A stretch of DNA of 64,000 nt, from positions 1,404,242 through 1,468,241 of the forward strand of contig CAUYUJ010001336.1 in the NCBI GenBank assembly GCA_963575745.1, read 5' to 3'. A program made the position numbers and the translations under genes. Below, in pieces: positions 31,725 to 42,575 of the stretch (its first letter is position 1; every line of letters starts with the position of its first letter). Below the pieces are notes generated by a model. It was not told where the DNA came from, made no database searches, and saw nothing but the letters and a program-made list of their open reading frames with translations. This DNA is from Prorocentrum cordatum (Eukaryota > Sar > Dinophyceae > Prorocentrales > Prorocentraceae).

Positions 31725-33900
31725 GGAGGGGGGGGTGGCTGGCTTTTCCACCAGAGTGGTAGCAGAAATTAAACGTATCACAGGCTTCTTACACACGCCT
31801 TACGCTGCCGGCGCGGCACGGCAACTTTGGTTCGTGTTGCCATCGTTTGTGCAGTCGTCTGTTATGGTTAATAGCGCAGGCGAAGGCCCGAGATTTGCAG
31901 TCACCCGTGGGTGCATTCTGTGTCATCCAGTCGCATTCGTTGGGCTTGTTGCGCACAGTGGTTCTTTGTGCAGTGGCGAAGTCGGTTTGGATGCAGCAGG
32001 CTGTGGTACAGGGTACAGTCATCTCGCGGTCACCCTGAGTACAGTCAGCCACATTCAGAACAGGCGCGTTAAAGCCCCTTGTGGTGCAGCCTCCCGTGGC
32101 ACTGTCGCTTCGCAACTACATTCGCAACACCATGTTCGACACATCCACTCTACATCAACCTGACGTTGTTCAGACAACGTTGGCACGGCAGCCTTACCAA
32201 CGGAGGTTGTGACAATGTCGAGTGGTAGTGCAAAAGGCGGTGGCGCAATCATTGTATTGAATCTGACTTCTCCAAGTGTACAATCATCCAAGAGAAGGGG
32301 GAGGGATGGGGGAATGAGGGCGGGGTGGGAGGCACATCTTCGTCGTCTTCGTCATCTGCAGGACAAGAGTGGATTCGTCACCGTCGCCGTCGCTGTCCTA
32401 GCCGCCTCGTCATCGTCCGCATCCTCGCATACCACGGCAATGTTGGCTCGAGTGCACTCGCTAGCGCGTATGCAAGATTTGCGATCAGTTTGAAGACTCA
32501 GTTCTTTGTGAAGCCAGCTCAAAGTGTTCGGAACTCGCGTTCCACTCCATTTGCAGGCTCTGATGTTGACCCCTCGGAGTAAGAGGCGTAATTCGAGGAG
32601 TAGGAAGGGGAGGACCAGGTCTGTATTGCTCTAGCCGTTCCGGGTTGCACAGAGGCGGACCCCACAAGCAATTTGTCGCACACGCTTGACGTTGAGAAGC
32701 GGCGGTGACCAATTCGGTGAAGACGCGCGGGGTTGACATCTAAGCCTGTGCTCCATTCCATATCATACGCGATGGCCCAGACCATCGATATCACGCAGAT
32801 TTGGGCGGAGCAGATGCCCGAGATCGCCCAAGTGTGTTCCCAGAAGCAGCCCAGCGGACAAAGGTTCGTCCCCTCCTCCTGGCAAAGAGGCAACCATCCG
32901 CTTCCATCTCCCTCCCGCATCCATCCCCTCCGCCCCTCCCCTCCCCATCCCCCGTTCTTCTCCCTTCTCGCTCCAACTTCCCCAGTTCACCTTCTCTCTC
33001 TCTCTCTCTCTTTCGTTGTTCCCTCCGCCCTCCTCTCTCCTCACTCCGCTTCTCCATCTTTGGCGAACGTCGACTTGACGCCCTCTTGCGCCGTCGTGGC
33101 ACGAACTCCCTCCCGGAGCCGCCCCGGCCTCCTCCATCCTGCCAAGTTCCCCCCTCTTGCCTTCTCCTGCTCTCTCCCTCCTGCTGCTCCGTCGATCCCC
33201 ATGGCGCGTCGGATTTGGACTTGGATCTGGAGGCCGTTGAGTTCGCCGCCAATTCTGGCTCCTACGGGTAGAGAGCGCAAGTGGGTGGAGGGAAAGTGCC
33301 GCACTTAACCTCCATTCGCGAACGACACCAGGCAAGAGGGTTGAAGCACGGGCGGCATATCAGGAGGTGGGTGGATGCAATGGTTTCGGTGTAGAGGAGC
33401 CATGTGCATAACACGCACACGTGTACCACAGCAGCTGACGTCGAAGGGGACGCACCATCTCATGAGATTTAGCAAGTCGGACAGACCAAGCATGCGGGCG
33501 ATACACGACAAACAAAGTCCACAGGAGTGGAAACAGAAATCTTGACGAAGGCAGGATGGGCGCACCTATTTTACCCGCTTCACTGGAAGCTACGTGGCAA
33601 CTCTGCCGCTGACGCTGCGAACAAACCCCGCAGTCACGGATCTCCGCTCTGGAGCAGCGGGTGAGGTCATTTATCGTTGCCCGGCTGGGCATGGCCGATT
33701 CGAAGATGGATGTTTGTGTTACCGAAGGGTTTGTCGCCGTTGTTGCCACACATCGGCCTTCAGTTCAAATCTGCCAGCGGCCTCGCGTGCATGACTCCGA
33801 GCCACTGACGGCCCAGCAGTGGGAGCCGCACCGTTTCCCAAAGATGGGGGGTGCTGACCCACATTGCTGGCGTGCTGGCTGCAGAAAGGGTCGTCCGGTC
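31725..33900. other. Intergenic, no supported gene
   Basis: Bases 32880-33060 are C/T-rich with a (CT)n run at 32995-33011. Frames at 32205-32493, 32733-33308 and 32801-33271 are open but unrecognised and overlap each other. A possible coding scrap, MAQTIDITQIWAEQMPEIAQ, begins near 32772 and cannot be extended with confidence. Confidence 0.3.
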
Positions 33901-34000
33901 NNNNNNNNNNNNNNNNNNNNNNNNNNNNNNNNNNNNNNNNNNNNNNNNNNNNNNNNNNNNNNNNNNNNNNNNNNNNNNNNNNNNNNNNNNNNNNNNNNNN
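33901..34000. other. Assembly gap (100 N)
   Basis: Exactly 100 N, the conventional length for a scaffold gap of unknown true size. It truncates the 5' end of the broken gene that follows. Confidence 0.99.
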
Positions 34001-35918
34001 TCGCACCAAGGGAAATTGTCACTGACGAGGTTACGGGAGGTTCAACCAGACTACGCTAAGGCGTGTGACGAAGGAATTGAGTGGAAGGTCTTTCGGTACG
34101 AGTTCGTGAAGGAGTTCCCGTGGATTAGTAATCTTGCTCAGGAGGCTGGCAACGCAGGCCGACAAATTGCCAGATGCGAATCTCGCATGAGTCTCATGTA
34201 CAAGATCGCAGCAATTGCCAACCGACACCACACGGGTGGCACCATGATCGATTGGGATAGTGTGATCCGCGAGGCGACTCGCGCAGGCTCTCTCTTTCCT
34301 GGGGAGATCGATGGCTTAGTAAAATATGTGAAGGAGTTGTCTGGCGGCCTCGGCTACCCGATCTTTCTGAACGAGCTTCGCGACTTCTCGCGGCAGCTGA
34401 CCTCCCAGTGCGTGGTCACGGGTTCAATGGCGAAGTCTCTCGCCGAGGTGCAGATCAAGCATGAGGGGGGCCGCTGCGACATTCAAGCTCGCATGCATGA
34501 AGGCGATGACATGTGCGACGGGTAAGTTCGCGAGGGATGGCCATCAGATGCTTTTGAAGCCAGGCGACGTGACCGCCTTGTCGAGCGATAAGAAGTCTAC
34601 GATTGTAATGGTGGCCGATGAATTTCTCAGAAAGTGCGACAGATCGCATGCGGTGAGGGCATCACGGCAGACACGGTCGCCTACGGCACCATCGTGGGAT
34701 TGACTGACGTTCGCGTAGTCCATTTCGTGTTCAACAAGCCCGATGAGCGCTTAGGCACTTGCAAGACGCTGAATGACATCGGGGTCAGCTTCACCACTGC
34801 GTTGGCAACGCACGTTGGCAAAGCAGTTGCTAGCCCATGGAAGCAGATCGGTCGCGAGGGCGCATCCAAAGCCGTGACAGGGCAGGCGCGTAGCTCAGAT
34901 GTGAAAGAGCACACCGCTTCGGGCAAGTGGTCGAACCAAGTGGACAAGCTCAGTGACAAGGGTTTGAGGTTGGCGCCAAAGTCGCCTTGGCGAGCGACAC
35001 CTTGGGTGAGAACATTTACGAGCTGATCTCCATCGACGCTGCGACTGGCGTGAAGTTGAAGCTTCAGGCCACGGGCAGTGCGACATGCCACCCCATCGAC
35101 GACTTCTTACGCGGCAAGTTCGTCGTGTCCACGATTATGAAGGACAGTCTTGCGACCTCGTCGCAATGCATGTGGAATGCATATACACCCCCACACCTTT
35201 GAATTCTCCTTCGTCGTTCCCTCATCTCATTTGGCTCTGCGTCGTCATGTCTCATCTTTTTTTTCCCGCTGCTCCCCCATAGAGGAAACGATCGACAAGT
35301 TCGCTGATCATGGCCCCCTCAAGTCTGTCGATTACCAGTGGGGTATCGAGGAGGCCAAAATCAGGCTGGCCTTGGATGATGTATACAGCCAGAACGGCAA
35401 CTGACTCAAGTACTTGAGTGGCGTGATTACGCCTGTTAAGCTTCGTGCTCTCACCGTAACGCGTTCGTTTGAGGCTGAAGAGCTGGTGCTTGTCCCACTC
35501 TCTTCGGCAATCTACTTGAAGAAGCAAACTGATATAGTTCAGTGTGGGCATGTGTTCATGAAGACATGCAAGGACCCCAAGGGATTGACGTTCAATATCG
35601 TGTTGGCCCCCAGTGGTGGCATCAATATTCCTAAGGCTGAGACGAACACTGGCGTTGGAGGGCTGAAGCAGGCACCGTCTTCGCTCGTCATCCCCTTCTG
35701 GCTCGTGCAGGATTCAGGTGAGCACGGCACCCCCCAACATGAAGCTCAAGACCGTCAAGTCTACAGCTGTCCCATCAGTGCATGTACCAATTTTGACAAA
35801 CAAGTGCGCCATCAACAAGGGCGATGTCCTTAGCGCCCAGCTGGCATCGCTCATGCCCAAGCGCAAGGTAGACGATGCGCCTGCTGCGCCCGCGGCTAAG
35901 AAGGCCAGGAAGCGATGA
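34001..35918 (+). pseudogene. Unrecognised broken gene (nuclear-type basic tail)
   Basis: A coherent protein can be followed through several frames. The sequence from the gap to 34525 includes DYAKACDEGIEWKVFRYEF and GGTMIDWDSVIREATRAG. KFARDGHQMLLKPGDV follows in another frame. CGEGITADTVAYGTIVGL and FVFNKPDERLGTCKTLNDIG are in a third, then ASDTLGENIYELISIDAATG. After a probable intron ending at CCCCATAG (35281) come ETIDKFADHGPLKSVDYQW, an in-frame TGA (35402-35404) and LKYLSGVITPVKLRALTV. The end is KRKVDDAPAAPAAKKARKR, a bipartite-type nuclear localisation signal. At least three frameshifts plus one stop indicate decay, although some breaks could be unrecognised introns. Family and function are not recognised; the 5' end is lost in the gap. 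Confidence 0.6.
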
Positions 35919-36114
35919 GGCTCGCGTGTTGGCAGCATCGGTTACACATACCATGTGTCGTGGGGGGTGTTTATGAAATGTATGAAAGCACCGTCGGTAT
36001 CGATCCTCTGCAATCGTTGCATCATTGCGTCAACACGCTTCGGACTCGTCTGCAATTGTCCATTGCATCGGCCCGCAGGCGTTTGGCTGATCTGCGCACG
36101 CACTGCAGCTGCAG

Positions 36115-37617
36115 ATGGCAGTGAGCGTGCAGCTCCGCACGGTCATCGAGGGGGGCGGCCTTAAGGATCGCGAGCCATGGGTCCCGAGGGCGGTGATGCA
36201 TACGGCAGGGGGGCTCTTCGTGGAGCTGTCGAGAGCGGATAGGCAGCTGCAAAAATTTATATATGTGCCCAACCCCGCCAAGAGCCAATCGCCTCTGGCG
36301 ACAAATTCGTTTTTTCGATCAGATCTTGAAGATGCGCAACGCCGCTTGCACCGAGGCCATTTGGGACCACTTGAAGCAGGCCGACCCATTGCTTCAGCAA
36401 GATTGCGACAGGGCCAGCGTCATTAAGAACAATAGGAGTTCCCTGGATATGTCGCAATCGTGGACGCTTCGCGTATTCCCACCAGGGGAGGAGGAAGGAG
36501 AGGAGGAGGATGATACATTGGATGATGAGGTGGAGTGGCGGGGGGGGGAGGGCGAGGAGGAGGGGCTGAAACAGAGGGGGATGGTGGAGGAGAAATGGGC
36601 GGAGGGAAAGGGGGAGGAGGAAGGAGCATAAGGATGACAAAAAAAGGATGAGGAGGAGAAATAGGAGATGCCTTCATTCGCTTGCGTGAATAGGCCGCTC
36701 TTGGGCCACTCTTGGATCGATCTCTTGACCTTGAGACTTCTTGGGCAATCTTGGATCGCGTGAGATCTTGGACAAACTTGGGCAATCTTGGGTCGCGTGA
36801 TATCCATGCCTGCATGTTGAAGCATCGCGTGATATCGGGACATATCCGTGGACATCTTGAAGAATATATATATGGGCCCCTCTTGGGACCACCGTCCAGG
36901 CAAACCACTCCCCCAAGGGGATGAAGGGCGTAGAAGAGAACGCATTCTAGACATGTGCCCTAACGGGATGGTGGTCTACCAGAAACTGTCTCGATATATA
37001 TGCCCGCAGTCCAGTGCGACCATGGTGATGAGCATTTGCTTCACGATGCAGTTACCTTGAAGCTTCTGTTTGAGCTGAATGCTACTAAGAAGGTGTGGGT
37101 CGAATGTACGCCAACGGGGCTTGAGTACATACGGGTTGCATCTATCGCAGCAGCGGTTTCATGCAGTCAGGAGGCAACACATCGCTTGCGGCCAGCACCA
37201 GCAGGGGTGGAAGGTGTGAAATGCGACAAACGTCGCAGGACGGTGTTCATGGTGGTCGACGGCAAGCGCCTGCAGGAGCGAGTGGACGATTGGACTCCCA
37301 CGTGCATCAACAACGCAGCCCAATCCCTTCGTGATCGCTTAGATAACGAGGCACGTGATGAGGCTGAAGCTGATGGGTCCGAGGAGTACGATGACCCGCC
37401 AGTCGCAGCAGGCGATGGCTCGCCACCAGGCGATGGCCCGCCACCAGGCGATGGCTCGCCACCAGGCGATGGCTCGCCACCAGGCGATGGTTCGCCAGGC
37501 GATGGTTCGCCGCCAGGTTATGGTTCGCCAGGCGATGGTTCGCCACCAGGTGATGGGCCGCCCTCTGTTTTCACTCGCCGACGGGAGATGCGCCAGACGA
37601 CGCTTAGCTTCCAGTAG
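36115..37617 (+). CDS. Unrecognised protein, probable multi-exon gene with Gly-Asp-Gly-Ser-Pro repeat
   Basis: Exon 1 starts at ATG 36115 (MAVSVQLRTVIEGGGL ... AVMHTAGGLFVELSRADRQ). A probable 3' splice site TTTTTTCGATCAG precedes exon 2 near 36325 (ILKMRNAACTEAIWDHLKQA). The next exon follows ATGCCCGCAG at about 37007 (CDHGDEHLLHDAVTLKLLF, KVWVECTPTGLEYIRV, RRTVFMVVDGKRLQERVDDW) and runs to TAG at 37615-37617. The long second intron holds GGAGG-rich DNA and CTTGGG/CGCGTGATATC repeats. The C-terminus has about ten GDGSPP-type units from a 12-15 bp DNA repeat (37412-37556), then RRREMRQTTLSFQ. No known domain. Splice sites are inferred by frame continuity only. Confidence 0.5.
37412..37556. 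repeat. 12/15 bp coding tandem repeat (GDGSPP)
   Basis: Units of CAGGCGATGGCTCGC with 3 bp length variants (CCACCAGGCGATGG..). All length changes keep the frame, consistent with a translated repeat. Confidence 0.9.
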
Positions 37618-37691
37618 CTCCACTCCCTCTTCGCCTTCCCACCTCCCCTTCCCTCTCCCTCCAATCTCTATTCTATTTTTGCCTCGCGTGC

Positions 37692-38949
37692 TCAGTCCGA
37701 ATCAGGCCCCGCTGGCGGCGGGGACTCAGTAACAGAACTCAGTTCAAGATGCGGAGGGCCATCGTCGCGCATGCCGCTGTTCGGCACATCGGCGTCCCTG
37801 CCCATGCTCGTGCCCTTGCCCTCGTCGGGGCCCTTGCCGTCATCGTAGCCCCCGCCGCTGTCGAGGGCCGTCGCCTTGCCCTTACCACCGTCGTTACTGC
37901 TCTTGCCACCGTTGTAGCCCTCGCCATCGTCGTAGCCCTGGCCACCGTCGTAGACCTTGTCACCGTCGGTGCTGCCCTTGCTACCATCGTAACCCTTGCC
38001 ACCGTCGTAGTAGCCCATGGCCTCGTCGTCGATGCCCGTGCCACCGTCGTAGCTTGTACAGCCGCGACCGATGCCATCAGCACCCTTGCCATGGTCGTAG
38101 CCCTTTTCGTAGCCCTTGTCGTAGCCCTTGTCGTAGCCATTGACGTAGCCCGTGTCGTAGACCGCGTCGTAGCCCTTGCTCGAGCTGCCGTACGGGTCGT
38201 AGCCTTTGTCGCTGCCCTTGCCGCCGTCGTAGCCTTTGTCGAAGCCCTTGCTGCCGTCGTAGCCTTTGCCGCCGTCGCTGCCCTTGCCGCCGTCGTAGCC
38301 TTTGCCGCTGTCCGACATCATGTCCTGCAGCCCGTCACGCTGCTCTTTCGCCAGCCTGATGTGGCCCTTGCCGCTGTCGCCGTCTTTGTCGCGGCCCTTG
38401 CCGCTGCCGTCATTCTCGCGGCCCTTGCCACCGTCGTAGCCCTTGCCCTTGCCACCGTCGTAGCTCTTGCCCTTGCCATCGTCGTAACCCTTGCCACCGT
38501 CGTCGTAGCCCTTGCCATCGCTGTCGTAGCCCGTGTCGTAGCCCTTGTCGTAGCCTTTGTCGTAGCCCTTGTCGTAGCCTCTGTCGTAGCCCCTGTCGTA
38601 GCCGTTGTCGTAGCCACTGTTGTCGTAGCCGCTGTTGTCGTAGCCAAGCAGGATGTCTGTGATGTCGAGGAGCCTGTCTGTGATCCGCCGCTCCCGCTGG
38701 AGCTCCTGTATGGAGGGCGAAAATCCGCCGACCTCCCTCCTCCTCCTCCTCCTCCTCCTCCTCCTCCTCCTCCCCCTCCTCCTCATCCTCCTCCTCATCC
38801 TATTCCTTCTCCTCCTCCTCTTCCTCCTCATCATCCTCGTATTCCTCCTCGTCCTCCTCATCCCCCTTCATCCTTCTCCTGTGGCTCTCACCCCAGCAGT
38901 CCTCGTGTAGGCGCGCCTCGCGGCTCAGCGCCTCGGCGCTGCACGCCAT
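37692..38949 (-). CDS. Gly-Tyr-Asp-Lys repeat protein A (minus member of a divergent pair)
   Basis: The main exon runs from the pyrimidine tract at about 38735 to TGA 37694-37692. It opens SPSIQELQRERRITDRLLDI, then about 40 copies of a GYD(x)GKGYD-type repeat (GYDKGYDKGYD, KGYDGGKGYD). The repeat is interrupted by HIRLAKEQRDGLQDMMSDSG and ends with an acidic/Pro tail. The likely first exon starts at ATG 38949 (MACSAEALSREARLHEDCW), ending at a GGTGAG donor near 38892. The intron contains the purine-rich tract of 38736-38880. The protein is low-complexity and extremely Gly/Tyr/Asp/Lys-rich, with no known enzyme domain. It is a paralog of the plus-strand gene at 39600: same repeat and same RLAK..EQ.DGLQD.MSD block. 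An assembly or condensate-type role is only a guess. Confidence 0.7.
38736..38880. repeat. TCC-rich microsatellite in probable intron
   Basis: CTCCTCCTC runs with CATCC and GTCC interruptions. As purine-rich minus-strand DNA it lies between the inferred exons of the repeat protein gene. Confidence 0.85.
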
Positions 38950-39599
38950 GGCCGAGCGCGCCACCGCGCGCGGCCACGCCCCCCTGGGAGGAGAAAGGGG
39001 CCCTCCAGGGGGCCTCGGTCCAGAAACAGCAGCGCGCGCAAATGGGGGGAGGGGGGGGGGGGGGTGCGATTCAGGTGAGGGGGCGATTCGGGTGAGGGGG
39101 CGTGGCTGCGTCGCGAATCGTTTCGCGCTGTGCACTCATGGGTGCATGCAGCCATGCATGCGTTGTGTCAGAGTTTACTTGGGGATGTGAACTTGAAAAT
39201 GAGATGCGTTAGCATCGTCGTCTGCGTTCGCTCGAGACAGCCTCACAATTAACTCAGCATCACGCGACCTCACAATGAACTCAGTACCGCGAACCATGAT
39301 GTTGGTTATGGTATGCCATGCAATGCTACGCTATGATGTGAATATCCCTTCCCGACCTCATCATCCTCCGGTGCCACCGCCGTTTAGGCCCGAGCGTTGC
39401 TTGGGTCGCGACAGTGCGCGACCAGCTGCAGCGCCCCACGCGCAGCAGCTACCAGCGCTCCGCGCGCAGCAGCACCAGCTGCATCAGCACCACCAGTGCA
39501 TCCAGCAGCTCCACGCGCAGCAGCACCAGCTGCAGCATCGCCACCAGTGCAACCGGCAGCACCACCCGCAGCAGCATCACCAGTGCAACCAGCAGCACC
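38950..39599. promoter_or_regulatory. Shared upstream region between two divergent repeat-protein genes
   Basis: About 650 bp separate the inferred start codons of the two Gly-Tyr-Asp-Lys genes. It contains a G run (39051-39063), the repeated word GATTCGGGTGAGGGGGCG/GATTCAGGTGAGGGGGCG (39069-39105) and a CAGCACCA-rich stretch (39440-39600). No TATA-like or other known promoter motif is evident. Bidirectional function is inferred from gene orientation only. Confidence 0.3.
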
Positions 39600-40901
39600 A
39601 TGGCGGACGAGACCGCGGTGTCGCTGCTCCTGGAGGCGGCGGAGGATCTCAGCCAGCGGCGGCGCGCCGCGGCCGCCAAGGTCTTGCAGCCCACCAGCAA
39701 GGTGGCCCCTCGGCCGCCAAGCACGCCGCCGACGGCGAAGGTCTTGGCGAAGTACGATCGCTCGCGCGTGGCCGACGGTTTGCTCGATGATCTCGAGTTG
39801 GCGCCCGCGCTGGATCCCGAGTTGAACTCGTTCCAGGGCCTGCAGGAGTTCATGGACGACGGCGATGGCGACGACACGGGCTACGACTACGCCAGCTACG
39901 ACGGTGGCAAGGGCATCACCGACGGTGGCAAGGGCTACGGCGGTGGCAAAGGCAGCTCGAGCAAGGGCTTCGACCAGGGCCACGACGATGGCAAGGGCAG
40001 CGGCGAAGGCTACGACATCGACAAGGGCCGCGACAAAGGCTACCACGGTGACAGGGGCGACGTGGGCTACGACGGTGGCAAGGGCGACAAGGGCTACGAC
40101 CGCCGCTACGACCCGTACAGCTCCAAGTGGTATGACCACCCCAGCTCGTGGTACGACCGCGACAACGATGACTACGACAACAGGTGGTACGACCGCAGGC
40201 GCTGGGGCGACTACGACAAGGGCTCGAGCAAGGGCTACGACAGCAAGGGCTACGACAGCAAGGGCTACGACAAGAGTGGCTACGACAGCAAGGGCTACGA
40301 CAAGAGTGGCAACTACCAGCGTGGCTACGACAACCGTGGTTACAACAACCGTGGCTACGACAACCGCGGATACGACAGCAGTGGCTACGACAACCGTGGC
40401 TACGACAACTACGGCTACAGTGGCTACGACAGCCGTGACTACGACCGCAAGGGCGACAAGGGCTACGATCGCAAGGGCGACAAGGGCTATGATCGCAAGG
40501 GCTACGACGTCGGCAAGGGCTACGACGGTGACACGGGCTACGGCGGTGATCCAAGCTACGACCGTGGCGATACAGGCTACGACAGTGGCAAGGGTATCGA
40601 CAGTGGCAAGGGCCACGACGGCGGCAAGGGCGATAAAGGCTACGACGGCGGCAAGGGCTGGCGCGAGGAGAAGTCCCGCGGCGGGCGCCACACCAGGCTG
40701 GCGAAGGCCCTTGCCACCAAGGAGCAGCTGGACGGGCTGCAGGACCTGATGTCGGACCGCGGCAAGGCCGACTACGTCAGGTGGAGCAAGCGGACGCACT
40801 GGCGCATCTGGGTGGAGGAAATCAATACAGATCTAGTTCTATCGGGCCCCCTCATCCCTCCTCCTTCAACGGTTCTTACCACGGACGAGGGGGAAGGATG
40901 A
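39600..40901 (+). CDS. Gly-Tyr-Asp-Lys repeat protein B (plus member of a divergent pair)
   Basis: Starts at ATG 39600 in CACCATGG context (MADETAVSLLLEAAEDLSQR); upstream in-frame sequence is only Ser/Thr-rich CAGCAC repeat. Residues ~1-85 are helical and Ala/Leu-rich (KVLAKYDRSRVADGLLDDLE). Residues ~85-360 are GYD/GGKG/RGYDN repeats (KGYDSKGYDSKGYD, NRGYDNRGYDS) with a WYDR-rich centre. Then follow RLAKALATKEQLDGLQDLMS and DYVRWSKRTHWRIWVEEINT; TGA 40899-40901. The RLAK..EQLDGLQDLMSD block is shared with the minus-strand paralog. The repeat is coded almost entirely by GGC TAC GAC codons. The last ~25 codons may be intron read-through. Function unknown. Confidence 0.75.
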   Translation: MADETAVSLLLEAAEDLSQRRRAAAAKVLQPTSKVAPRPPSTPPTAKVLAKYDRSRVADGLLDDLELAPALDPELNSFQGLQEFMDDGDGDDTGYDYASYDGGKGITDGGKGYGGGKGSSSKGFDQGHDDGKGSGEGYDIDKGRDKGYHGDRGDVGYDGGKGDKGYDRRYDPYSSKWYDHPSSWYDRDNDDYDNRWYDRRRWGDYDKGSSKGYDSKGYDSKGYDKSGYDSKGYDKSGNYQRGYDNRGYNNRGYDNRGYDSSGYDNRGYDNYGYSGYDSRDYDRKGDKGYDRKGDKGYDRKGYDVGKGYDGDTGYGGDPSYDRGDTGYDSGKGIDSGKGHDGGKGDKGYDGGKGWREEKSRGGRHTRLAKALATKEQLDGLQDLMSDRGKADYVRWSKRTHWRIWVEEINTDLVLSGPLIPPPSTVLTTDEGEG

Positions 40902-41122
40902 GGGCCAAGAACTGGATATGTAATGTGTTCCTCCTCCCGACATCTGGCGGAGGCGGCTGTTCGCCGCTGATCTGCAGTAGCGCCAGAATCACTACCAAAG
41001 CGGCGCCGAAGCCGCCGCTGCTGCATTAATGTGCCGCCACCAGCGCGGCAGCAGGCGCGGAGTCCATTCTAGACCGCGCGCTGCCTCTCCTCCGTCGGGG
41101 ATGATCTATTATGGTGGGGGTC

Positions 41123-41415
41123 GTCGTATGTAAGATTCTAACATACGACGCAGTTGTCGTATGTAAGATTCTAACATACGACAAAGTTGTCGCATGTAAG
41201 ATTCTTACATACGACACCGTTGTCGTATGTAAGATTCTAACATACGACGGATGTGTTAATAGAATCCTTATGATATATAAGAGCGAGATGTCGCATGTAC
41301 GATTCTTACATACGACAACGTTGTCGTATGTAAGATTCTGACATACGACAGATTTGTCGTATGTAAGATTCTGACATACGACAGATTTGTCGCATGTGAG
41401 ATTCTGACATACGAC
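41123..41415. repeat. Array of eight palindromic 33 bp repeats
   Basis: Eight units of GTCGTATGTAAGATTCT(A/T/G) followed by ACATACGAC. Each is a near-perfect palindrome (9 bp arms; up to 13 bp arms in units 3 and 5), separated by 6 bp. Units 4 and 5 are separated by an extra 40 bp (about 41250-41289). Three units carry GTCGCATGT in the left arm. Spacers are far too short and repetitive for CRISPR. Possible roles are a protein-binding array, transposon subterminal repeats or a recombination site. Confidence 0.93.
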
Positions 41416-42575
41416 GCCAAGGGTTTGAGCTCATGTTTAGAGTAAACTTCGAGGGTCTCCATCTCGCTCGTGGTCGACGTTGTGCCTAGAATTGGCTCGT
41501 CTGCTTGGCTGCGCTGCCCGCGGCTGCGCTGGATCATGTTGATAAGAGATGTATGAGCGTGGCGTGAGCGAGAATAAGGGGAAGTGTGATGAGAGGAGGA
41601 TGCGCGGGAGAAGGAGGACAAGGAGAAGGAGAGGGGGGAAGATTCTGAGGAGGAGGTGGGGGGTGAGGAGGAGGAGGAGGAGGGGAAGGCCCATCCTCCC
41701 CCTCATCCTCACCCTCCCCCTCCTACCATTATCCTCCTCCGCCTCCTCCTCCGCCGCCGCCGCCTCCTCCTCCTCCTCCTCCTTCTCCTCCGCCTCATCA
41801 CCCTCCTCATCTTCCCCCACCTCCTCCTCCTCCTCTGCCTCCTCTTCCTTATCCTCATTCTCCTCCGCATCATCCTCATTCTCCTCATTCTTACTCCGTC
41901 TCATTCTCGCCCTCTTCATTCCCAGCATGTCTCCTCCTCGTTCCCGCCGTCGCCGTCGAAGCCGTCGCCTGCGCCGTCATCTGCGCGCGCGGCGCAGGAG
42001 AGGGCGGCGGCCACCGTGACGACCACGATTGAACGACAACGAGGATGAGGAGGAGTAGGAGGAGGAGCACGAGGAGGAGCAGGACAAAGAGCACGCGGAG
42101 GAAGAGGGGGGCGATGGGGAGGAGGAGGAGGAGGAGGAGGAGGGGGAAGAAGATGAGGAGGAGTAATTGTCATGGCGGCTGCGATGGCGACGGCGACGGC
42201 GAAGAGTTGGTGGCGACGAGTTGGCTGCGACGAGTTCGACGGCGGCGGAGACGACTGCGGGGGCGTCTCATCCTGCTCCTCCTCCTGCTCGCCCTCCCCC
42301 TTCTCCTCATCCTCGTCCTCCTTCTCCTCCTCCCTATCCCTCCTCACCATTCTCACCCCCATCATCCTCCTTCTCCGTCTCATTCACCTTCACCGCCTAA
42401 CCCTCCTCATCCTATTCTTATTTCTCCTCGTCCTCATTCGTATTCGTATCATCGGTCTCTCCGCAGGGTGCTTTATCGCGCGAAAAACTGCAACGAGAAC
42501 CTGAAGGCTCGCATACATGCGTTTGCACGCACAACCCCAACGAGCCCCCATCTAAGTACGCCCCGACACCCACAC
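41416..42575. other. Low-complexity purine/pyrimidine tracts, no supported gene
   Basis: GGAGGA-rich (41590-41690), TCC-rich (41690-41905), GGAGGA-rich (42035-42165) and again CT-rich (42265-42430). Alternating strands of the same simple repeat give large spurious Glu, Ser and Leu frames. No conserved coding sequence. Confidence 0.5.

Noticed and set aside
32733-33308. Possible gene beginning MAQTIDITQIWAEQMPEIAQ
   Set aside because: Only about 25 residues look coding-like; the rest is a CT-rich tract, and competing frames on both strands are equally open.
37580-37617. C-terminal RQTTLSFQ as a PCNA-interacting (PIP) box
   Set aside because: The spacing of the hydrophobic and aromatic residues does not fit QxxLxxFF.
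41123-41415. CRISPR-like regularly spaced repeats
   Set aside because: Spacers are only 6 bp and similar to each other, the genome is eukaryotic and no cas genes occur; it is a palindrome array.
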